Position numbers and translations under genes: made by a program | Notes under the pieces: model-generated | Told to the model about the DNA's origin: nothing | Seen by the model: only the letters and a program-made list of their open reading frames with translations | Database searches by the model: none | DNA from: DASWJQ01 sp036397095 | GTDB taxonomy: Bacteria > Chloroflexota > Anaerolineae > Anaerolineales > E44-bin32 | NCBI GenBank assembly: GCA_036397095.1 | Contig: DASWJQ010000140.1 | Coordinates: 1-10,684 of the forward strand | DNA length: 10,684 nt | Direction of reading: 5' to 3' | Shown here: positions 1 through 4,394 of the stretch, piece by piece | How the letters are laid out: every line of letters begins with the position of its first letter | How positions within the stretch are numbered: the first letter of the stretch is position 1

Positions 1-256
1 GCACCATTGGCACATCGTCCCCGCGGGCGCGGACGATTAGGTCCGGCAGAAACTCAGCCAGCCAGGCCGGCCGCTGGCGAGCCACTTTCTCCAGGCAGTC
101 CGCCGCATGGCCGCGGACGACCGGTTGTGGGTCGCCAAGACAGCTCACCAACGCTGGCAACAGCTCGGGGGATGTCAAGACGGCCATTGCGGCCTCATCG
201 GAAAGCCCGTCATTGGTCAGATCACCCTGCGCCAGCTGCCATCGAAGTTGTTCCAT
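1..256 (-). CDS. HEAT-repeat protein, N-terminal part (runs off left edge)
   Basis: The minus-strand frame opening at 256 is free of stops to the window edge, giving 85 residues that begin MEQLRWQLAQGD. The start is well supported: a CTCCC on the plus strand (265-269) reads GGGAG on the coding strand, 8 nt before the ATG. Residues 31-58 (ELLPALVSCLGDPQPVVRGH, then AADCLEKVA) have the helix-turn-helix form of a HEAT repeat, with the usual D-P-turn, V-R and A-A-x-x-L pattern. A second repeat begins near residue 65 (WLAEFLPDLIVRA). HEAT repeats are protein-binding scaffolds, so no enzyme activity is implied. The product has no signal peptide and is probably cytoplasmic. It is divergent from the META lipoprotein gene and shares a 215-bp intergenic region with it. 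The partner and the total length cannot be seen from here. Confidence 0.75.
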   Translation of the reverse strand, partial: MEQLRWQLAQGDLTNDGLSDEAAMAVLTSPELLPALVSCLGDPQPVVRGHAADCLEKVARQRPAWLAEFLPDLIVRARGDDVPMV

Positions 257-471
257 CCGGTTTGCTCCCGTGTGCACTCTGGCCGGCAGCCCGGACGAGC
301 ACCGGCCAACGGTGGCCGGTGTGCCCGCGATTCAAGGTCATCGTACACCTCTGGTGGTGGCACCGGGCGCCCGGAGGACACATGCCTGCCGTTGTGCCGC
401 GTCCCCTATCCGGGGAACGAAAGGCGGCTGAGAGTCGTCCGTACACTAGGAAATGGTAGAAGGGAGTGAAG
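257..471. promoter_or_regulatory. Divergent intergenic region between the HEAT and META genes
   Basis: These 215 bases separate two diverging start codons, so they must hold both promoters unless the genes are read from elsewhere. On the plus strand, TACACT at 442-447 could be a -10 element 25 bases before the META start, but no good -35 box sits 16-18 bases upstream of it. AGGGAG at 461-466 is a Shine-Dalgarno sequence 5 nt before the ATG at 472. The region also carries a perfect 9-bp hairpin (300-321), the 12-bp palindrome CCGGGCGCCCGG (363-374), and a 5-bp stem TCCCC/GGGGA (402-416). Such a cluster of dyads between divergent genes could be operator sites. No regulator gene is next to them. 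Confidence 0.5.
300..321. repeat. Perfect inverted repeat, 9-bp stem and 4-nt loop
   Basis: CACCGGCCA (300-308) and TGGCCGGTG (313-321) are exact reverse complements around the loop ACGG. The repeat lies 44 bases upstream of the HEAT start codon and 150 bases upstream of the META start. No T-run follows on either strand, so it is not a typical intrinsic terminator. It could be an operator or a stem in the 5' leader of the HEAT mRNA. Confidence 0.5.
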
Positions 472-894
472 ATGCTCAATCTTTCCAGACGTTGGGTTGT
501 GCCAGTGCTGGTGTTGGTTGCCGCGTTGACCGGATGCGGTGTGCCACCTTCGGACCAACCGCTCCATCAGACCAGCTGGCAGTTGGAGAACTTCAACGGG
601 GAAGACCCGGTCGGGGACCGACCTCTGACGCTCAACTTCGTTGATGGCCAGGCGACTGGCGGGGCAGGCTGCAATTCCTTCGGGGGCAATTACCGCCAGC
701 AGTCGAACCTTTTGACCTTCTCCGAACTAACCCGTACCCTGATGGCTTGTCCTGGGGCCCAAGGGGTGATGGACCAGGAGCAAGCCTACCTGGAGGCACT
801 CGGCGCTGTTGAGCGTTTCGAGCTGCGCAATGGCAGCCTGGTCCTGCTCACCGGCAGTGGCGAGCTCCTGGTCTTCAGCCAAACCTCACCCTGA
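472..894 (+). CDS. META-domain (HslJ/DUF306-type) lipoprotein
   Basis: The 140-residue product starts MLNLSRRW and has a short basic n-region, a hydrophobic core and a lipobox LTGC, so Cys21 is the likely lipidated residue of an exported lipoprotein. The rest is one META domain (about residues 33-138). The signatures are T-S-W-Q-L near the start, the G-C-N-S-F-G-G-N-Y motif, the L-T-F-x-x-L-x-x-T-L-M-A-C-P segment, and the Y-L-x-A-L-x-x-V-x-x-F helix-strand. The META fold is a small beta-rich domain known from E. coli HslJ, a heat-inducible envelope protein linked to novobiocin resistance; its biochemical role is unclear. I chose ATG 472 over GTG 466 because AGGGAG lies 5 nt before the ATG and overlaps the GTG. 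It is the only plus-strand gene here. It is convergent with the DinB gene, whose stop lies 14 bp away. Confidence 0.87.
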   Translation: MLNLSRRWVVPVLVLVAALTGCGVPPSDQPLHQTSWQLENFNGEDPVGDRPLTLNFVDGQATGGAGCNSFGGNYRQQSNLLTFSELTRTLMACPGAQGVMDQEQAYLEALGAVERFELRNGSLVLLTGSGELLVFSQTSP

Positions 895-924
895 CCAAAC
901 CAGCCCCCTCAAGCGTGTTTGGCT
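877..924. repeat. 8-bp inverted repeat across a convergent gene junction
   Basis: AGCCAAAC (877-884) and GTTTGGCT (917-924) are exact reverse complements with a 32-nt spacer holding both stop codons. The META gene ends at 894 and the DinB gene at 909, so the arms lie inside the two coding ends. Only 14 bp separate the genes, so any 3'-end signal must overlap coding sequence. The spacer is too long and T-runs are absent, so a classical terminator is doubtful. Confidence 0.3.
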
Positions 925-1406
925 ACATAGATGATGAAATCAAGATCGCCCGGTGACCGATCCAGAGTTGCCAAATGGGCGCCGATTTCGCTGCGGTGAT
1001 GCGTCCCATGCGTGATGATATGCATTAGCAGGTGCCAGCGCGTCCTTAATCGGGGCCGGGCCTGGGGCCAGCGGTACTCAGCCTGGCCGTTGAGATCGGC
1101 CCTGGAGAGCGAGCGGGTGTAGTCTTCCAGGGCCGATTGTTCCTGGCGCCAGTGCGCCCGAAGTTCGTCGGCGCTGGCGAAGTCGGCGACGGCCAGCCGG
1201 TCGCTCGGCAGCATCCCTTGCTGACAGCCGAGCCGCCAATACCATTGCGTATCCACCACGTGGACCAGTGTGCCGAGGACACTGTCGTGCGACAGCCCAA
1301 CCGACGCGTGGAGCTGGTCAGGCGTCAGCTTCCGGACAGGCCGGAAAAGCCGGTCCATCGCCCAACGCTGGTAGCCGACCAGGGTCTGAATGTCTTCCGG
1401 CCCCAT
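909..1406 (-). CDS. DinB/YfiT-family putative metal-dependent protein
   Basis: The 165-residue product has the length and layout of the DinB four-helix bundle family. His49 (in L-V-H-V-V-D-T-Q-W-Y-W) and the pair His133/His137 (in I-T-H-G-T-H-H-R-S-E-I-G) match the family's H...HxxxH metal-binding triad. The N-terminus Y-x-R-W-A-M-D-R-L fits helix 1. Relatives include the damage-inducible DinB of Bacillus, YfiT hydrolase, and bacillithiol- or mycothiol-dependent transferases. Many members have no known reaction, so I do not assign a substrate. The protein is cytoplasmic, with no signal peptide. Its ATG at 1406 follows the stop of the isochorismatase-family gene by 33 bp on the same strand. 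The upstream AAGGGATG is only a moderate ribosome binding site. It is probably the last gene of a three-gene operon. Confidence 0.85.
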   Translation of the reverse strand: MGPEDIQTLVGYQRWAMDRLFRPVRKLTPDQLHASVGLSHDSVLGTLVHVVDTQWYWRLGCQQGMLPSDRLAVADFASADELRAHWRQEQSALEDYTRSLSRADLNGQAEYRWPQARPRLRTRWHLLMHIITHGTHHRSEIGAHLATLDRSPGDLDFIIYVAKHA

Positions 1407-1439
1407 CAGGTCATCCCTTGCCTTGCGCCTGGCGTGCGG

Positions 1440-1994
1440 CTAGTCCAGCAGCTGCTGTGTGTCGACAATGCTGGCGAATTCGCCGTGCAAGCTGGCCAGG
1501 GCAGTTGCGTGCATGTCGTCGGCGCTGTAGCGCCGTCCGTCCGGTCCGGTCCGCTCAAAAGTTGCGCTGGCATCCGAAACCACAGCGACCTCGAACCCCA
1601 GGTTGGCGGCCATACGGGCGGTGGTTGACACGCAGTGGTCGGTCGTCAGACCAACCAGCACCAGGCGCTTGATCCCATGCCGGCGAAGGTGGGCCTCCAG
1701 ATCCGTACCGATCAAGGCGCTGTTGACCGTCTTGCCAAAGACTGGCTCATCCGCGTGCGGGCTGACCTCGGGCTTGATGTCGTTGCCTGGCTGGCCCGGC
1801 GCCAGCGACGAGTGGGGCAGGGCCGAATGGTGTTGGGCGTGCAGGACCGGACGGCTAGCACCGCGCCAGTGTGCCAGCAGCCTGGCGATGTTGGCTTCCG
1901 CGTGCGGATTGTTGCGCTGCCCCCAGCCCGGATCGTCGAAGCCCTGTTGGACATCGATGACCAGCAAGGCAGTGCCGTCGGCGTCGAAGCTCAT
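1440..1994 (-). CDS. Isochorismatase-family cysteine hydrolase
   Basis: I call ATG 1994 the start (184 residues). GAGG lies 5 nt upstream of it, while the in-frame GTG at 2000 overlaps that Shine-Dalgarno sequence. The product is a single isochorismatase-like alpha/beta domain, close to the family's usual 180-220 residues. In this numbering the catalytic triad is visible: Asp14 in L-L-V-I-D-V-Q, Lys88 in F-G-K-T-V-N-S-A, and Cys121 in T-T-D-H-C-V-S-T-T-A-R. The stretch G-F-E-V-A-V-V-S-D-A-S-A-T-F follows as in nicotinamidase-like and YcaC-like hydrolases. The family cleaves C-N or ether bonds in small amides and related compounds. The true substrate cannot be read from sequence, and isochorismate itself is unlikely because no siderophore genes are nearby. 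The protein is cytoplasmic. It lies 52 bp downstream of the dienelactone-hydrolase gene. Confidence 0.92.
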   Translation of the reverse strand: MSFDADGTALLVIDVQQGFDDPGWGQRNNPHAEANIARLLAHWRGASRPVLHAQHHSALPHSSLAPGQPGNDIKPEVSPHADEPVFGKTVNSALIGTDLEAHLRRHGIKRLVLVGLTTDHCVSTTARMAANLGFEVAVVSDASATFERTGPDGRRYSADDMHATALASLHGEFASIVDTQQLLD

Positions 1995-2046
1995 GCCCAC
2001 CTCACAGTCTGTGATGGTAGATCAGAAAGAGCGTCTTGGGCCGCGA

Positions 2047-3000
2047 TCACGCCAGGTGGGTGGCGAACCACGCCAGCGTCCGCGCCCAGGCATCTTGGGC
2101 TGCCTGCGGCACATAGCGAGAGCCGGTGTCATTGTGGAAGGCATGGTCGGTCCCAGGATAGACAATGTACTCGTACACCTTGCCGTAGTCCTGCATGGCC
2201 GCTTCAATCTGGGGGATGGTCTGGTTGATGCGCTGGTCACTTTCGGCATAGATTGCCAGCACGGCGGCCTCGATCGTCGCCAGATCTGCGGGCGCCGGGT
2301 GAGGCCCGTAGAACGGGACGGCGGCGCGCACGTCCGGCAAGCCGATGGCGACGCGCCAGGTCACCCCGCCGCCAAAGCAAAATCCGACCATGCCGGCTGC
2401 CTCGGGCTTGACGAAGGGTTGCGACCGGAGCCAGATCCAACCGTCGATAAAGTCCTGAACAAACTGCTCGCTGGGTGAATTGGCCAGGATCCCCGGAACG
2501 TCGGCCGGATCCAGCGCCGCCGATCCGCCTTCTCGCGTCAGCAGGTCAACGGCCAGGCCGACATAGCCGGCTGCCGCCAGGCGGCGGGCCACGTCCTGGA
2601 TATGCTCGGTCAACCCCCTGTTTTCATGGCAGACCAGGATTGCCTGGTAAGGTCCGTCGCCAACTGGTCGGGCCAAATAGGCGGACAGCTCGGCATCCGT
2701 AGCCGAGAGGGTGACCCAGTCGGCCTCGATCTCACCTTCCGCCGCCGGCGCAGCAACAGTCGAGCCATCGGCGGCCTGCGAGGCACTCGTTGCGATCGTC
2801 ACCGTCGAGGTCGCCCCGGGCCAAGTAGTTGCTGTGACCAGCGCTGGCGCGGGAGCGCAAGCTGCCAGCAGCGTATCGGCCACGGCCACACTGCCTACGA
2901 CACCCGCAATCAACTTGATAGCCTGGCGGCGGGACAGCACGCCCTGCTGGTAGTCTTCGAGGAACTCCTCGAGCAGGTACCCCTTGAAATCGGTCGACAT
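2047..3000 (-). CDS. Dienelactone hydrolase family protein, Tat-exported lipoprotein
   Basis: The 317-residue product starts at ATG 3000, preceded by a strong GGGAGGAGG (3008-3016) with 7-nt spacing. An acidic 20-residue head comes first. Next come the twin-arginine motif S-R-R-Q-A-I-K (23-29), a hydrophobic stretch, and the lipobox L-A-A-C with Cys48. This predicts folded export by Tat and lipid anchoring. A Ser/Thr/Ala-rich linker (50-90) leads into the alpha/beta-hydrolase domain (95-317). It has the DLH features: H-E-N-R-G with Glu126, nucleophile Cys208 in G-F-C-F-G-G-G, Asp255 in A-E-S-D-Q-R, and His286 in G-T-D-H-A-F-H. Classical DLH opens dienelactone in chlorocatechol breakdown. Exported relatives are usually of unknown substrate, so only the hydrolase family is firm. 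It is probably the first gene of an operon with the isochorismatase-family and DinB genes. Confidence 0.92.
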   Translation of the reverse strand: MSTDFKGYLLEEFLEDYQQGVLSRRQAIKLIAGVVGSVAVADTLLAACAPAPALVTATTWPGATSTVTIATSASQAADGSTVAAPAAEGEIEADWVTLSATDAELSAYLARPVGDGPYQAILVCHENRGLTEHIQDVARRLAAAGYVGLAVDLLTREGGSAALDPADVPGILANSPSEQFVQDFIDGWIWLRSQPFVKPEAAGMVGFCFGGGVTWRVAIGLPDVRAAVPFYGPHPAPADLATIEAAVLAIYAESDQRINQTIPQIEAAMQDYGKVYEYIVYPGTDHAFHNDTGSRYVPQAAQDAWARTLAWFATHLA

Positions 3001-3403
3001 CTTCTGTCCTCCTCCCGTTTGTCGGCAATCCGGACAGCTGACTAACGCACGTCTAGTTGCCCTGGCGGCTACGAGAAAATATGCCAGAGATGAATTCCCG
3101 GCCCGCAGGTGCCGGAAGCCAGGGAGCGCCTGTCGCGGGAGCGCGCCGTCGCCGAGACCCCGCCCGGGCCGCCGGTGCATCGGCCGACGCCGGATTTGGG
3201 GAAGGTAACGCCGGGACAGTCGTCGCAGTTGGCGGCGGCGCTCTCAGGCTGACCGGCTAGCTGCGGCCGGCGAGCAGGGCAGCGCCGATCTGCCGCGTTC
3301 ATCGATGATACATGCTCACTCCTGGCTGGATCCAACCGGCATCATGTTCACACGAGCCGGGCCTGAAGTGGTCCAGGCACGCCCAAGGCCAACTAATCCG
3401 TCC
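3001..3403. other. Intergenic stretch without a supported gene
   Basis: These 403 bases lie between the methyltransferase stop and the start of the dienelactone-hydrolase gene, so the minus-strand promoter of the three-gene operon is expected here. I cannot point to a convincing -35/-10 pair. An AT-richer patch on the minus strand (CATATTTT, around 3076-3085) is the best -10-like spot. Small stems are present, such as CCGGC/GCCGG at 3253-3270, but none has a T-run. Open frames on both strands have no recognisable protein pattern. The in-frame upstream extension of the hydrolase (to 3180) is not credible given the strong Shine-Dalgarno sequence at 3008-3016. Confidence 0.45.
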
Positions 3404-4135
3404 TCAACTCGCCAGTTCATAGACACTGATGTGCTTTTGGCTCTCGTCGTCGAATGCTTGCTCTTGCCAGTCTGCCCATCGATGCTTTAGCTTCAAGCCG
3501 GCCAGGCGGGCCATCAAGTCCAATTCGACCGGCCAGCTATAGCGCAGCTTGACCGGATACAGCTTCACGCCGTCCGCGGTCAGGAAGACGTGCTGCGTCG
3601 TGACCACTTGGGCGGCCGGGTTGACCTGTGAGACATCGAGCCGTACTCGGTCGGCCTCAACGCCGATTGCGGCAACCCGCTGCCGGCGGTCGAATCGGGA
3701 GAGATCGGGCACGAACGCCTCCACCAAGAACGAACCCTCGGGCGTCAGGCGCGAGGCGACGTTGCGAAAGCACGTGATTTGTTCCTCTTGGCTGAGTAAC
3801 GCGAACAGCGTGTTAAAGACGACGAAGATCAGTGCGTACGAACCTTCGACTTCGACCTTGGCAAAGTCGCCTTCGTAAATACGTATTTCTTGGCCCCCCA
3901 ACTTCTGCCGGAGCTTAGCGACCATTGCTTGCGAGGCGTCGATGCCATCTACTTGGAGGCCCCGCTGCTGCAAAGGAAGTGCGATCCGCCCGGTTCCGAT
4001 GCCGAGTTCGAGCACCGGTCCGCCCTGGGCAAGCTTCTCAAGCAGGTCGATCGCTATCCGCTCAATGGGAGGAGTCTGCTGGTCGTAGATCTCGGCGATG
4101 CGCTCGCCATAGGTTCGTTCGTCATAATCCTGCAT
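3404..4135 (-). CDS. Class I SAM-dependent methyltransferase
   Basis: The 243-residue product begins MQDYDERTYGERIAEIYD, a common opening of this family. GGAAG (plus-strand 4142-4146) lies 6 nt before ATG 4135. An upstream in-frame extension to 4213 has no comparable ribosome binding site. Motif I, the SAM glycine loop, is V-L-E-L-G-I-G-T-G-R at 41-50. The acidic residue of motif II is Asp66 in G-I-D-A-S. Asp90 in E-G-D-F fits the adenine-binding position, and F-V-V-F-N-T-L-F (104-111) fits motif IV. The C-terminal half (about 150-243) is beta-rich and probably forms the acceptor-binding part, as in ubiquinone/biotin-type small-molecule methyltransferases. The acceptor is unknown. The protein is cytoplasmic, has no membrane segment, and appears to be monocistronic. 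Confidence 0.92.
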   Translation of the reverse strand: MQDYDERTYGERIAEIYDQQTPPIERIAIDLLEKLAQGGPVLELGIGTGRIALPLQQRGLQVDGIDASQAMVAKLRQKLGGQEIRIYEGDFAKVEVEGSYALIFVVFNTLFALLSQEEQITCFRNVASRLTPEGSFLVEAFVPDLSRFDRRQRVAAIGVEADRVRLDVSQVNPAAQVVTTQHVFLTADGVKLYPVKLRYSWPVELDLMARLAGLKLKHRWADWQEQAFDDESQKHISVYELAS

Positions 4136-4243
4136 GGCACACTTCCGGCGGGGGGACGTGTCGATTTGGCATGGGCTGCTTTTCACCCTTACGCATAGGA
4201 GACCTGGAGGCAAGCGTGCTTTCAGTCAGGACCGAGTGCATTC

Positions 4244-4249
4244 AGTATA
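4244..4249 (-). promoter_or_regulatory. Possible -10 element upstream of the methyltransferase
   Basis: The minus strand reads TATACT here, one mismatch from TATAAT, about 109 bases upstream of the methyltransferase start. No good -35 hexamer stands 16-18 bases further upstream; TTGGAG is about 22 bases away. It sits in the 259-bp gap between the protease stop (4395) and the methyltransferase start (4135), where a promoter is expected. Confidence 0.2.
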
Positions 4250-4394
4250 GGTACTCGAACTGGCCGCCGGGCTCCAAGGCCAATTGCGGGGGCCAGCCCG
4301 AGAGCAGCTGCCAGCGGCCTCGGCATCATGGACGACCGAGGCGCGCGATTCCAAGGACAGCGCCTGCTGGCTGAGCTGGAATAATGCAGCCACG

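Noticed and set aside
7..459. Plus-strand open frames at the left edge
   Set aside because: The minus-strand HEAT-repeat frame across 1-256 is convincing, and the plus-strand products are Pro/Arg/Ser-rich with no pattern.
1603..2478. 291-residue plus-strand open frame
   Set aside because: It is antisense to the isochorismatase-family and dienelactone-hydrolase genes, which have intact catalytic triads and good ribosome binding sites. The plus-strand product resembles no protein family.
3001..3180. In-frame N-terminal extension of the dienelactone-hydrolase gene
   Set aside because: GGGAGGAGG lies 7 nt before ATG 3000, and the Tat signal must be near the N-terminus.
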